A DNA stretch of 64,000 bases from the NCBI RefSeq assembly GCF_003149455.1, contig NZ_QFFK01000009.1, positions 62,001-126,000 of the forward strand. The letters are read 5' to 3'. Position 1 is the stretch's first letter; the number at the start of each line of letters is the position of its first letter. The notes below the pieces were generated by a model. That model made no database searches and had not been told where the DNA came from. It saw only the letters and a program-made list of their open reading frames with translations. This DNA comes from Chitinophaga deserti. GTDB taxonomy: Bacteria > Bacteroidota > Bacteroidia > Chitinophagales > Chitinophagaceae. The position numbers and the translations under genes were made by a program. Of the stretch, positions 9,019-17,608 are shown in pieces.

Positions 9019-10305
9019 ATGAACCGCTCACAGGCGAAATTAACAGCAGGTATTGACTGGCCCATCTTCGGGATGTACCTCGCGCTGGTATTTATCGGCT
9101 TCCTCGCGATATTCGCTGCGGAATACCGGGAAGGTGACCATGTGATCCAGAACCTCCTTTCCCAGAATAAGAACTGGGCACGGCAGGTACTGTGGTTCGG
9201 CGTGTCTATTGTGCTGGCTACCGGCATCTGGCTAACGGATAGTAAGTTCTTCACCGCAACGGCCAACCTGTTCTACGCTTTCGGTATCCTGTTATTATTG
9301 GTGGTACTGGCCATAGGCACCGGTGTTAAGGGTTCTAATTCCTGGCTGGAGCTGGGCGGCTTCCGATTCCAGCCTGCGGAGTTCACCAAGCTCTGTACCT
9401 GCCTGGCATTGGCTAAATACCTGTCGGCCATGGAAACTGATTTCACGAAACTGCGGTCGCGCCTGATTGCAGTGGGTATGGTCATGTTTCCCCTTGCTAT
9501 TATCATTTTGCAGGACGAAACGGGGCTTGCTCTCGTATACCTCGCCTTTTTCCTCGTAATGTACCGCGAGGGCCTGCCAGGGGTATTGCTGGTAATCGCG
9601 TTCTCCGGGATCGTGCTGGTACTGAGCGCCCTGCTGATCGATAAATTTATTCTCCTGTATATCTTTACCGGGGTAGCAGCCGTTGTTATATACTTCAACC
9701 GCTACCAGATCCGGCGGAAGAAATCCCGGCTGGTAACGATTATTGCTATCTGGGCTTTCTGTTCCTCGTTCGTAATGTATGTTGTGCCCTTCGTGTTCAC
9801 CAACGTCCTGAAAGATTACCAGGTGCGCCGCATTTACGTAATGCTCGGTCAGGAAAACGACCCCAAGGCCACGTATAACACCCGGCAGTCTATGATCGCC
9901 ATCGGCTCCGGTGGATTCTGGGGGAAAGGATATCTGAAAGGCACGCAAACCCGGTTAGACTTCGTACCGGAACAATCCACGGACTTTATCTTCTGCACCA
10001 TCGGTGAAGACTTTGGTTTCGTAGGAAGCCTCATTTTCCTCGGTATATATGTATCCCTGCTCTTACGGATCATCTTCATAGCGGAGCGACAGCGGTCTAC
10101 CTTCAGTCGCGTCTACGCATACGGCGTAGCATCCATTATTTTCTTCCATCTGGCCATCAATATCATGATGACGATCGGTCTGGCGCCCGTAATCGGGATC
10201 CCGCTGCCCTTGGTGTCTTACGGCGGATCGTCTCTCATGACGTTTACCATGCTCATTTTCATCATGCTCCGCCTCGATGCGGACCGGCAGATGGTATTGA
10301 GATAG
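9019..10305 (+). CDS. rodA: Peptidoglycan glycosyltransferase RodA
   Basis: SEDS-family polymerase that makes glycan strands from lipid II during cell elongation, paired with PBP2. The 428-aa protein is multi-spanning (about ten helices) and carries SEDS hallmarks: the WLELGGFRFQPAEFTKL stretch (~110), LVSYGGSSLMTFT near the C-terminus, and the FVPEQSTDFIFCTIGEDFGF loop (~315-334) containing the conserved acidic region. It is the last gene of the mre operon; the following metallo-hydrolase has its own -7 element 12 bp after the stop. Confidence 0.96.
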   Translation: MNRSQAKLTAGIDWPIFGMYLALVFIGFLAIFAAEYREGDHVIQNLLSQNKNWARQVLWFGVSIVLATGIWLTDSKFFTATANLFYAFGILLLLVVLAIGTGVKGSNSWLELGGFRFQPAEFTKLCTCLALAKYLSAMETDFTKLRSRLIAVGMVMFPLAIIILQDETGLALVYLAFFLVMYREGLPGVLLVIAFSGIVLVLSALLIDKFILLYIFTGVAAVVIYFNRYQIRRKKSRLVTIIAIWAFCSSFVMYVVPFVFTNVLKDYQVRRIYVMLGQENDPKATYNTRQSMIAIGSGGFWGKGYLKGTQTRLDFVPEQSTDFIFCTIGEDFGFVGSLIFLGIYVSLLLRIIFIAERQRSTFSRVYAYGVASIIFFHLAINIMMTIGLAPVIGIPLPLVSYGGSSLMTFTMLIFIMLRLDADRQMVLR

Positions 10306-10317
10306 GGGCCGATTTGT

Positions 10318-10325
10318 TACATTTG
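10318..10325 (+). promoter_or_regulatory. -7 element almost touching the next start codon
   Basis: TACATTTG is a perfect TAnnTTTG match ending only 4 nt before the ATG at 10330, so transcription from it would give a leaderless or nearly leaderless mRNA. The same geometry appears at 24328-24335. Confidence 0.45.
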
Positions 10326-10329
10326 TATA

Positions 10330-11082
10330 ATGGCACGCATTATCCCGCTTTCGGAAGGAAGCTTTACTGTAGACGGAACCAAGCAATTTGTACCCTTCGA
10401 TGAACGCAAAGACAAGCTGAAAGAAAGGCCTGCAGGCTCCCTGCTGGTAGAGATTCAACCTTTCCTTGTCATTACAGACCGCGATATCATCCTCCTGGAT
10501 ACCGGCCTCGGTTTCCGTAATTCAGACGGCATCCTTCAATTGCATCAGAACCTGATCGATAACGGGATCAACCCCATGGAAGTAACCAAGGTACTGATGA
10601 GTCATCTGCATAAAGATCATTCCGGCGGTGTGATCGTTACCGATCCGGTAACCGGCGAACGCAGTCTCAGCTTCCCGCACGCTACCTATTACGTTTCAAA
10701 GCCGGAGCTGGATTATGCTTTTGCGAACGATGGCAAATCCTATCATAAAGAAGATTTCGACCTGCTGGCACAGCGCGATAATGTATTGTTTACCGAAGGG
10801 GAAGGCAGCATCGACGGATATATCCATTACGAATGGTCGGGCGGGCACTGTCCGCAGCACCAGGTATTTCTGATTGATGACGGGGAGGATAAAGTGTTTT
10901 TCGGGGGAGATGAAGCACCGCAGATCTCCCAGATGAAGAGCCGCTTTGTGGCGAAGTATGATTATGACGGGAAGCGGGCGAGTGAATTGCGGCAGCAGTA
11001 TATGGAAAGAGGGATAGCAGATAACTGGACGTTTTTGTTTTATCACGATACCAAACAACCCACAGCAAAATTCCAACAATGA
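10330..11082 (+). CDS. Metallo-beta-lactamase-fold hydrolase
   Basis: Cytoplasmic metallo-hydrolase of unknown substrate (250 aa, no signal peptide). The metal-binding motif is seen as SHLHKDHSGG (residues ~96-105), the HxHxDH signature; later ligands are probably the His in WSGGHCPQHQ (~178) and the Asp in FFGGDEAPQ (~196). The class includes lactonases, glyoxalase II-like and sulfur-transfer enzymes, and nothing here discriminates between them. The stop overlaps the start of the SnoaL-like gene by ATGA, so the two are coupled. Probably transcribed from the promoter at 10318-10325, with possible readthrough from rodA. Confidence 0.85.
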   Translation: MARIIPLSEGSFTVDGTKQFVPFDERKDKLKERPAGSLLVEIQPFLVITDRDIILLDTGLGFRNSDGILQLHQNLIDNGINPMEVTKVLMSHLHKDHSGGVIVTDPVTGERSLSFPHATYYVSKPELDYAFANDGKSYHKEDFDLLAQRDNVLFTEGEGSIDGYIHYEWSGGHCPQHQVFLIDDGEDKVFFGGDEAPQISQMKSRFVAKYDYDGKRASELRQQYMERGIADNWTFLFYHDTKQPTAKFQQ

Positions 11083-11423
11083 ACCATTTAGCCGAAGCCT
11101 GGGTGCAGGCGTGGAACAACCACGACCTCGACGCCATCATGGAACACTATGCCGACGACATCGTTTTTTATTCTCCCATCATTCAGAAACTGAATAACGA
11201 CCCTCTGGGCCGTATATCAGGTAAAACCGCGCTGAGAGCCTATTTTGAAAAGGGGCTGGCGGCCTATCCCGATCTGCACTTTGATCTGTATCATGTGCTG
11301 GAAGGGGTAGATTCCGTGGTGCTGTATTATAAGAGCATCAGCAACCGCCTGTCTGCCGAAATGATGGTGCTGGGGCCGGATGGCAAGGTGAAAGAAGTGA
11401 GAGCACATTATAAAGAGCAATAA
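11079..11423 (+). CDS. SnoaL/NTF2-like small protein
   Basis: A 114-aa cytoplasmic protein with the cone-like alpha+beta fold expected of the SnoaL/NTF2 family. Seen features are the N-terminal helix pattern AEAWVQAWNNHDLDAIMEHY followed by ADDIVFYSP and SGKTALRAYFEKGLAAYPDL, the usual family order. Members are isomerases, hydrolases or ligand binders, so the function is open. It is translationally coupled to the metallo-hydrolase gene, which suggests a shared small-molecule pathway, and is followed by a bidirectional terminator. Confidence 0.8.
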   Translation: MNHLAEAWVQAWNNHDLDAIMEHYADDIVFYSPIIQKLNNDPLGRISGKTALRAYFEKGLAAYPDLHFDLYHVLEGVDSVVLYYKSISNRLSAEMMVLGPDGKVKEVRAHYKEQ

Positions 11424-11427
11424 AAGC

Positions 11428-11459
11428 AAAAAGCCCCGGCGCTATGCCGGGGCTTTTTT
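11428..11459. terminator. Bidirectional intrinsic terminator
   Basis: The arms AAAAAGCCCCGGC (11428-11440) and GCCGGGGCTTTTT (11446-11458) are perfect complements, and A-runs and T-runs flank both sides. It serves the plus gene ending at 11423 and the minus gene ending at 11461. Confidence 0.92.
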
Positions 11460-11460
11460 A

Positions 11461-11964
11461 TTAGTGTTGCTTATTGCCTTTTCCGTTGAAGCCGCGGTTT
11501 TCGCGGCGTTCTTTTAGTTGCCGTATCATCATGGACCTGAATTCTCTTTCAGCGCGGTAGAGGTTGCCAACTTTGCGAGGGGGGAGTACTTTCAGGAACT
11601 CCTGCTTATAACGCGTCTTGATGTCCAGCATGCGCTTTTCATATCCCAGCTCACGGTCCAGCGCTTCATTAGCCAGCTGATCGGTACGGGGCTGGGTTTT
11701 GAGTTCTTTTACCTTTTTACGGCGTTCGGAGATGAGCGTATTTACTTCTTCCGAATACTTCTTGTACACCGGCCAGAACTTCTGCGCTTCTTCGGGCGTG
11801 AGGTCCAGCTCACGGGAGATATAGAGGATTTCGAGGGACTTCACCTTGTCTTCCCCGCTGGCGGGTGCTTCCTTCTGCTGCGCCTGTACCGGCTCAATAA
11901 AGGCCGGCAGCAGAGCGATGCTGAAGCATGCAAGTATTATCCCCATCAATCTGGTCCGTTTCAT
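11461..11964 (-). CDS. Small exported helical protein, Spy/CpxP-like
   Basis: A 167-aa protein with a signal peptide (cleavage expected after PVQAQ, residues ~25-29) and a highly charged helical remainder containing LDLTPEEAQKFWPVYKKYSEE (~54-74) and ERRKKVKEL. The LTPEEAxKFWPxY stretch resembles periplasmic Spy/CpxP-type proteins; direct homology is inferred. It is the last gene of a three-gene unit after an ECF sigma factor and a one-helix protein, so it may be a target or modulator of that envelope-stress switch. The spacer to the upstream gene is only 6 bp. Confidence 0.65.
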   Translation of the reverse strand: MKRTRLMGIILACFSIALLPAFIEPVQAQQKEAPASGEDKVKSLEILYISRELDLTPEEAQKFWPVYKKYSEEVNTLISERRKKVKELKTQPRTDQLANEALDRELGYEKRMLDIKTRYKQEFLKVLPPRKVGNLYRAEREFRSMMIRQLKERRENRGFNGKGNKQH

Positions 11965-11970
11965 CAGTTA

Positions 11971-12585
11971 TTAATTATTGAGTTGTACCTGCCGGAGGAT
12001 ATTTTCCTCCAGCATGTTGTCGATCTGTTCGTTACTTAATTCCTCCGGCAGCACGCTGGGCATGCTTTCTTCGAGGGATACATTGGCAAAGATATTGTCA
12101 TCATCGAAATCATCCGAGCGGTACTGGAGGAAATCGACAATTTCCTGGTCGCTGATCTGTGCCAGTTTGCGGTCGAGGGTAGCGCCAGACCATTGTTTGG
12201 CTCCCCAGATGGCAGAAACCACTACCACACCGGCTATCGCTGCGGCTGCGAGGCAGCGCTTAAACAGGCGAATCTTTTTACCTATCGGGATGACCTTTGT
12301 AACAGGTTCGTTACCACTGCCGGCAATCAAATGGCGGTCGAGGCTTTCGAAAAACTTGTATGGTGTTGAGAAAGGAGCGGTTTTACGGGAAGCAGCGGCG
12401 AGGATGGGAGCGATGCCTTCCAGCTCGTCCGTAACATCCATATTCCGGATCCTGCTGATCAGTGCTGAAGGGAACTGCTCAAAATACCCGTCGGGCACTT
12501 CTACCCCGGGCATGCCTCCCAGTTCGGGAAAGTCAGGCGAAACCGCTTTCAGTTCATCAATGATATCTTTTCCTTTTTGTGGCAT
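11971..12585 (-). CDS. Single-helix membrane protein, putative anti-sigma factor
   Basis: A 204-aa protein with no domain I can name. From the ATG at 12585 it has an N-terminal cytoplasmic region of about 100 residues (MPQKGKDIIDELKAVSPDFP...), one hydrophobic helix (CLAAAAIAGVVVVSAIWG, ~112-129) and a C-terminal acidic region. Its position directly downstream of an ECF sigma gene, with a cytoplasmic N-terminus and a single helix, fits an anti-sigma factor; no zinc-binding HxxxCxxC motif is seen. A TTG six codons upstream (12603) is a less likely start. Function is inferred from context. Confidence 0.6.
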   Translation of the reverse strand: MPQKGKDIIDELKAVSPDFPELGGMPGVEVPDGYFEQFPSALISRIRNMDVTDELEGIAPILAAASRKTAPFSTPYKFFESLDRHLIAGSGNEPVTKVIPIGKKIRLFKRCLAAAAIAGVVVVSAIWGAKQWSGATLDRKLAQISDQEIVDFLQYRSDDFDDDNIFANVSLEESMPSVLPEELSNEQIDNMLEENILRQVQLNN

Positions 12586-12622
12586 ATTAGTAAGACCCTT
12601 CAACCATGCAATGGTTTAAAGG

Positions 12623-13174
12623 TCAATTATTTTTTAAATATTCTTCTACTTTCTTCACGGCATGATGGTAAGATGCTTTCAGGGCACCTTCCGAAGTATC
12701 GAGCACTTTGCTCATGGCTTCGTATGGCATTTCGTCGTAATACCGGAGACTGAACACGGTTCTTTGCTTTTCGGGCAGAGCGAGGATGGCATTCTGGAGC
12801 TTCCATTCGATTTTAGAGGCATCATAGCCGGGATCTGCATGGAGCTTGTTGCTCAGCCCTGATTCCACGTCTGACAGGGAAAGAGCGGCCTTGCGTTTGA
12901 GACTGTCAATAAAGGACAGGCATTCATTGGTAGCGATCTTATACAGCCAGGTATACAGCTGGGCATCTTCCCGAAAGTTATCCAGGCTTTTCCAGACTTT
13001 GATAAATACATTCTGCAGTACGTCGTTCGCATCATCATGATCAATGACGAGGCGGCGGATGTGCCAGTATAGCCTTTCCTGATATTTTCTGACAATGAGG
13101 GTAAAACCTTTCTCCCGGGAGTCCGGATTTCCGAATAGCGCCAGTAATTCTTTATCTTCTTGCGTTACAGCCAT
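12623..13174 (-). CDS. ECF-type RNA polymerase sigma factor
   Basis: Alternative sigma factor (183 aa) for an extracytoplasmic-function regulon. Region 2 is visible at residues ~20-90 (VRKYQERLYWHIRRLVIDHDDANDVLQNVFIKVW, with the core DANDVLQ element), and region 4 at ~130-175 (LPEKQRTVFSLRYYDEMPYEAMSKVL with a helix-turn-helix). It begins a minus-strand unit with the putative anti-sigma protein (37-bp gap) and the small exported protein. A one-mismatch -7 element (TATATTGG) occurs roughly 70 bp upstream; autoregulation cannot be judged. Confidence 0.92.
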   Translation of the reverse strand: MAVTQEDKELLALFGNPDSREKGFTLIVRKYQERLYWHIRRLVIDHDDANDVLQNVFIKVWKSLDNFREDAQLYTWLYKIATNECLSFIDSLKRKAALSLSDVESGLSNKLHADPGYDASKIEWKLQNAILALPEKQRTVFSLRYYDEMPYEAMSKVLDTSEGALKASYHHAVKKVEEYLKNN

Positions 13175-13273
13175 AAGCGGTTGTACAGTAAATGAACGGA
13201 AACCGGTGGAGCACGGGCTGGTTTTTACACCAATATAACCAATATCCAGGGTTCCGGGTTGCTGTAAAAACAG

Positions 13274-13300
13274 AAAAAACCATCATTAAGATGGTTTTTT
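13274..13300 (-). terminator. Terminator of the transketolase gene
   Basis: Perfect 10-bp inverted repeat (13274-13283 with 13291-13300) with A6/T6 ends and a 7-nt loop, 32 nt beyond the stop of the minus-strand gene at 13332. Confidence 0.85.
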
Positions 13301-13331
13301 CCGGCGAAGGTTTAATCTGCGCTATAAGATT

Positions 13332-14294
13332 TTAGCCTTTTTTACGGGCGATGGCTTTTTCTGCTGCTGCAACGATCTGGGGTGTATCCAGGCCGTATTT
13401 CTTCAGGAGCTCCATGGGAGTACCGCTTTCCCCGAAAGTATCGTTGGTACCGATGTATTCGATGGGGATGGGGTTGTGGCGGGAAGCTACCTGTGCGATG
13501 CTGTCTCCCAGGCCGCCGAGAACATTATGCTCTTCTGCGGTAACGGCGCAGCCGGTTTTTTTGATGGATTTGATCACGGCTTCCTCATCGAGGGGCTTGA
13601 TGGTGTGGATGTTGATGAGTTCCACGCTATAGCCTTTTTCTTCAAGGATGCGGCCTGCTTCCACGCATTTCCATACGAGGTGCCCGCATGCGAAGAGGGT
13701 GATATCAGTGCCTTCGTTGAGGATCTGGGCCTTTCCGATCTGGAAATCCTGGTCTTCAGCGGTGAAGTTAGGCCATTTCGGACGGCCGAAACGGAGATAT
13801 GCAGGTCCTTCATGGTCTGCCAGTGCAATGGTAGCCGCTTTGGTCTGGTTAAAGTCGCAGGGTACGATCACGGTCATACCGGGGAGCATTTTCATCATCC
13901 CGATATCTTCGAGGATCTGGTGGGTGGCACCATCTTCCCCGAGGGTAAGGCCTGCGTGGGAAGCGCAGATCTTCACGTTTTTGCCGGAATAGGCAACCGA
14001 CTGGCGGATCTGATCATAAACACGGCCGGTGGAGAAGTTGGCAAAAGTGGTGGTGTAGGGGATTTTGCCGCCGATGGTAAGGCCGGCAGCCACACCGATC
14101 ATATTGGCTTCCGCGATGCCGCATTGAACGAAGCGGTCGGGGAATTCCTTGATAAACGCCTGCAGTTTCATGGAGCCAAGCAGGTCAGCCGTAAGGGCTA
14201 ACACGTTCGGGTTCCTTCTGCCTGCTTCCAGGATGCCCTCGCCGAATCCGCCACGGGTCTCCTTTTCGTTCAGTACTTGTATGTCTTTTACCAT
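13332..14294 (-). CDS. Transketolase, C-terminal subunit (split enzyme)
   Basis: Pyrimidine-binding and C-terminal domains of a thiamine-diphosphate transketolase, used in the non-oxidative pentose phosphate pathway. The 320-aa length and start (MVKDIQVLNEKETRGGFGEG) match the stand-alone C-terminal half of split transketolases. Seen motifs include FVQCGIAEANMIGVAAGL (~56-73), whose Glu contacts the cofactor in the family, and EGPAYLRFGRPKWP (~158-171). The matching N-terminal half is normally encoded next to it but is absent here: galE lies upstream and a sigma gene downstream. It has its own -7 element in the 42-bp gap to galE. Confidence 0.9.
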   Translation of the reverse strand: MVKDIQVLNEKETRGGFGEGILEAGRRNPNVLALTADLLGSMKLQAFIKEFPDRFVQCGIAEANMIGVAAGLTIGGKIPYTTTFANFSTGRVYDQIRQSVAYSGKNVKICASHAGLTLGEDGATHQILEDIGMMKMLPGMTVIVPCDFNQTKAATIALADHEGPAYLRFGRPKWPNFTAEDQDFQIGKAQILNEGTDITLFACGHLVWKCVEAGRILEEKGYSVELINIHTIKPLDEEAVIKSIKKTGCAVTAEEHNVLGGLGDSIAQVASRHNPIPIEYIGTNDTFGESGTPMELLKKYGLDTPQIVAAAEKAIARKKG

Positions 14295-14314
14295 AATGCC
14301 AGAAATTTGTGTCG

Positions 14315-14322
14315 CAAAACTA
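14315..14322 (-). promoter_or_regulatory. -7 element of the transketolase gene
   Basis: TAGTTTTG on the minus strand, perfect TAnnTTTG, 20 bp upstream of the ATG at 14294, in the short gap after galE. It shows that the transketolase half can be expressed independently of rfbA-galE. Confidence 0.5.
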
Positions 14323-14336
14323 GAAAATAAAATAGA

Positions 14337-15368
14337 TTAATTCTGTAAAACACGGTCGCGCAGGGCTACTTCCCACTGCCAGGCTGTACGCATCGAATCT
14401 TCGATGGTCAGCTGCGGGTCCCAACCCAGCTCCGTTTTCGCTTTGCTATTGTTTGCGTAGATAGCGATCACATCACCAGGGCGCTCGGGGCCCATTTCGT
14501 AATTCAGTTTCAAACCGGATACTTTTTCAAATGCCTGGATAGCTTCCAGTACGGTTACCCCGTTACCAGTGCCCAGATTGAAAACATCGAGATTGCTGCT
14601 GTTACGTTTTTCGATGAGGTATTGCAGTGCTTTGGTGTGGGCATTTGCGATGTCCATTACATGGATATAGTCGCGGATGCAGGAACCGTCGCGGGTGTTG
14701 TATTTAGCGCCGAAAACAGTGAGTTTCGGGATTTTGCCAATGGCGGTTTGTGTGATAACCGGCACCAGGTTGTCGGGCTTACCGATAGGCAGCTCGCCAA
14801 TGAGGGCGGAAGGGTGTGCGCCTACGGGATTGAAATAACGGAGGAGGATGCTGTTGGCGGTATTAACCCGTGCAAAATCCTCGATCATCTGCTCACCCAT
14901 TTGTTTGGTACGGGCGTAAGGGCTCTGGGCTTCGCCAAGGGGAGTGCTTTCTACCACAGGCAGTTCCGTGGCGTTGCCGTATACGGAGCAGGAAGAAGAA
15001 AATACGAAATTAGGTACGTTGAATTCCTTGATGCACTTCAGCACATTGATGAGTGAAGTGAGGTTATTCTGAAAGTAAAAAAGGGGTTCGTTTACAGACT
15101 CACCTACGCTTTTGAGGGCAGCAAAATGGATTACCCCCACGATGTCGCGGTTTTCGTGGAACACGGCATGCGTGTCTTCCAGGTTGCAAAGGTCCACCTT
15201 ATAATTCCGGATCTTACGCCCGGTGATTTTTTCCACCCCTTCGAGGAGCTTAGTGGAGGATCGGATATTGCTGTCTACCGACACTACATCAAAACCATTG
15301 TTGATGAGATCTACGATGGTGTGGGATCCTATGTATCCGCAACCGCCCGTAACAAGGACTTTTTGCAT
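14337..15368 (-). CDS. galE: UDP-glucose 4-epimerase
   Basis: Interconverts UDP-glucose and UDP-galactose for surface polysaccharides and galactose use. The 343-aa SDR-type protein has the NAD-binding VTGGCGYIGSHT (residues ~6-17), the catalytic Ser region FVFSSSCSVYGN (~120) and Y-A-R-T-K of the YxxxK pair in SPYARTKQMGEQ (~150), all intact. The C-terminal region (GVTVLEAIQAFEKVSG) is standard. It lies 9 bp downstream of rfbA on the same strand, so the two probably share a message supplying nucleotide sugars. Confidence 0.95.
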   Translation of the reverse strand: MQKVLVTGGCGYIGSHTIVDLINNGFDVVSVDSNIRSSTKLLEGVEKITGRKIRNYKVDLCNLEDTHAVFHENRDIVGVIHFAALKSVGESVNEPLFYFQNNLTSLINVLKCIKEFNVPNFVFSSSCSVYGNATELPVVESTPLGEAQSPYARTKQMGEQMIEDFARVNTANSILLRYFNPVGAHPSALIGELPIGKPDNLVPVITQTAIGKIPKLTVFGAKYNTRDGSCIRDYIHVMDIANAHTKALQYLIEKRNSSNLDVFNLGTGNGVTVLEAIQAFEKVSGLKLNYEMGPERPGDVIAIYANNSKAKTELGWDPQLTIEDSMRTAWQWEVALRDRVLQN

Positions 15369-15377
15369 ACTGTGAAG

Positions 15378-16238
15378 TTATTTTATCAGATTCATCAAAT
15401 AGGCGCCATAACCGCTTTTAACGAGCGGCTGGGCGAGTTTATGGAGCTGTTCGTTGTTCAGGAACCCTTTCCGCCAGGCTATCTCTTCGATACAGGCGAT
15501 TTTAATGCCCTGGCGCTGTTCTATCACCTGAACAAACTGGGAAGCCTGCATGAGGGAATCGAAAGTACCGGTATCGAGCCAGGCGGTGCCGCGGGGGAGG
15601 ATGGAAACCTGGAGCTTTCCCATTTCGAGGTAGGCCTTGTTCACATCCGTGATCTCATATTCTCCGCGGGGGCTGGGTTTAAGGTTAGCCGCTATATCTA
15701 CCACTTCGTTGTCATAGAAATAAAGGCCCGGCACTGCGTAGTTGGATTTGGGTTTTGCCGGTTTTTCTTCAATGGAAATGGCTTTCATATTAGCATCGAA
15801 CTCCACAACGCCATAGCGTTCCGGGTCAGATACCTGGTAGGCGTATACGATGCCGCCTTCCGGATGGGTATTATTAGCCAGCTGGCTGCCAAGGCCCGCG
15901 CCATAAAAGATATTGTCTCCCAGTACCAGGGCCACAGGATCTTTACCGATAAAGTCTTTCCCGATCACGAAAGCCTGTGCAAGGCCATTAGGCTCGGGCT
16001 GTTCGGCATAAGAAAGGCTCAGGCCAAACTGGCTGCCGTCTCCAAACAGGCGCTGGAAAGCAGGCAGGTCATGCGGGGTGCTGATAATGAGAATTTCCCG
16101 GATTCCAGCCAGCATTAGGGTGGAAAGCGGGTAATAGATCATTGGTTTGTCGTACACGGGCATGATCTGTTTGCTGATCGCGTAGGTGATGGGGTGGAGC
16201 CGGGTTCCGGAGCCTCCTGCCAGAATAATACCTTTCAT
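15378..16238 (-). CDS. rfbA: Glucose-1-phosphate thymidylyltransferase
   Basis: First enzyme of dTDP-rhamnose synthesis: glucose-1-phosphate plus dTTP gives dTDP-glucose. The 286-aa protein begins MKGIILAGGSGTRLHPITYA, the nucleotidyltransferase loop, and has PMIYYPLSTLMLAGIREIL, ALVLGDNIFYG (Asp metal ligand, ~108) and WLDTGTFDSLMQAS (~223), all diagnostic of RfbA/RmlA. The length is typical. The other rml genes (B, C, D) are not adjacent. It is the first gene of the rfbA-galE unit, with a -7 element 27 bp upstream. Confidence 0.95.
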   Translation of the reverse strand: MKGIILAGGSGTRLHPITYAISKQIMPVYDKPMIYYPLSTLMLAGIREILIISTPHDLPAFQRLFGDGSQFGLSLSYAEQPEPNGLAQAFVIGKDFIGKDPVALVLGDNIFYGAGLGSQLANNTHPEGGIVYAYQVSDPERYGVVEFDANMKAISIEEKPAKPKSNYAVPGLYFYDNEVVDIAANLKPSPRGEYEITDVNKAYLEMGKLQVSILPRGTAWLDTGTFDSLMQASQFVQVIEQRQGIKIACIEEIAWRKGFLNNEQLHKLAQPLVKSGYGAYLMNLIK

Positions 16239-16264
16239 GGCTAATTATCAAATTTTTGGAGGCA

Positions 16265-16272
16265 CAAAAATA
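16265..16272 (-). promoter_or_regulatory. -7 element of rfbA-galE
   Basis: TATTTTTG on the minus strand, perfect TAnnTTTG, 27 bp upstream of the rfbA ATG at 16238. Confidence 0.5.
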
Positions 16273-16533
16273 GTCGAACCATCCTATTTCCCCTATTATT
16301 TTGTGATATAATGCAATTTTATAACCCCATCTTCTCCGTTTAGGTCCATTTTTACCCCTCCCGGTCGGTGATTTGTCATGGGCATGAGGGATTTTGGGCA
16401 TAAAAACACACTTCTTAAGGAGGATGCTGTTTAATACGCTAACTGCGCTGTATTCGTACTATGGCAATCTTCTGTAAAGCATAAGGGTATTTTAGTTCCG
16501 GATGATGTAGAGGTACTTTGAACTGGTTAACAA
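16273..16533. other. Intergenic stretch with no gene recognised
   Basis: About 260 bp between the rfbA promoter and the pit terminator. It is AT-rich, with no credible coding frame, RNA fold or repeat that I can support. Confidence 0.5.
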
Positions 16534-16560
16534 AAAAGCCGCCCTGAAGAGGCGGCTTTT
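16534..16560 (-). terminator. Terminator of the pit operon
   Basis: Perfect 10-bp stem (16534-16543 with 16551-16560) with A and T ends and a 7-nt loop, 22 nt past the minus-strand stop at 16583. Confidence 0.88.
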
Positions 16561-16582
16561 AGATATTTCAATTGAAAATCAG

Positions 16583-17590
16583 CTATTTAACGAAAAGGTT
16601 CACGATAAAGAAGACCACCGCAGCAAGCGCCGCACTGATCGGAATCGTGAGTATCCATGCCCAGAGCAGGTTCACCGTTACCCCCCAGCGTACGGCCGAC
16701 AGGCGCTTGGTGGCACCTACACCGATGATGGAACCCACGATGGTGTGGGTAGTACTCACGGGGATACCGAGGCTTTCGGTCATATACAGGGTAATAGCAC
16801 CCGCAGTTTCGGCACTTACGCCTTCGAGAGGTGTCACCTTCGTGATACGGGTACCCATTGTTTTAATGATCTTCCAGCCACCGCTGAGTGTTCCCAGCGC
16901 AATAGCCGCGAAGCAGGAGAATGGTACCCAGTCGGGCACATCCTTGAGGGTGGCGATACTACCGTGGGCCACCATGGCGGCCGCGATAATACCCATTACC
17001 TTCTGCGCATCGTTACCACCGTGGCCAAGGCTGAATGCTGCTGATGAAACCAGCTGCAGGCGCTTAAACCAGTTCTCCGCCTTGTAAGGATTAGCCTTGC
17101 GGGAGATGTTAACGATGATCACCGTGATAATAAAGGCGACCACCATACCAATAAGCGGAGCCAGCACAATGAAGTACACTGTTGGTAATACTTTTGCGAA
17201 GTTGATAACGCTGAAGGCGCCATGTGAGTTGGCAACCGCCGCTCCGATAAAGCCACCTATCAGGGTGTGGGAGGAGCTGGAAGGGATGCCGTACCACCAG
17301 GTAAGGAGGTTCCAGATGATGGCTGCCACCAGCCCGGAAAAGATCACTTTCAGTGTAATGAACTCTTCAAACACCGATTTGGCGATGGTATTACCCACCT
17401 TGAACTCCCCGTAAAAGTATTTGGAAACGAAAAACGCCGCAAAGTTGAATAGCGCGGCCCACAATACCGCCTGAAAAGGCGTCAGCACTTTGGTGGACAC
17501 GATGGTGGCGATAGAGTTGGCCGCATCGTGGAATCCGTTTATATAATCGAAAATAAATGCCAGTATAATGATGACTACCAGAAATGTCAT
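16583..17590 (-). CDS. pit: Inorganic phosphate transporter, Pit family
   Basis: Low-affinity, ion-coupled inner-membrane phosphate importer. The 335-aa polytopic protein carries the duplicated PiT signatures: IFDYINGFHDAANSIATIVSTKVL at residues ~13-36 (GFHDAANSIA) and SLGHGGNDAQKVMGIIAAAM (~192-211), plus GIPSSSSHTLIGGFIGAA and GIPVSTTHTIVGSIIGVG, the paired P/S-rich re-entrant loops. All are intact. It is co-directional with the PhoU-like gene 18 bp upstream, the common pit-accessory arrangement. Its promoter lacks the phased TAA boxes found at the neighbouring genes, so it is probably not under the same control. Confidence 0.95.
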   Translation of the reverse strand: MTFLVVIIILAFIFDYINGFHDAANSIATIVSTKVLTPFQAVLWAALFNFAAFFVSKYFYGEFKVGNTIAKSVFEEFITLKVIFSGLVAAIIWNLLTWWYGIPSSSSHTLIGGFIGAAVANSHGAFSVINFAKVLPTVYFIVLAPLIGMVVAFIITVIIVNISRKANPYKAENWFKRLQLVSSAAFSLGHGGNDAQKVMGIIAAAMVAHGSIATLKDVPDWVPFSCFAAIALGTLSGGWKIIKTMGTRITKVTPLEGVSAETAGAITLYMTESLGIPVSTTHTIVGSIIGVGATKRLSAVRWGVTVNLLWAWILTIPISAALAAVVFFIVNLFVK

Positions 17591-17608
17591 GAGTTGTCGG
17601 ATTAGCGG

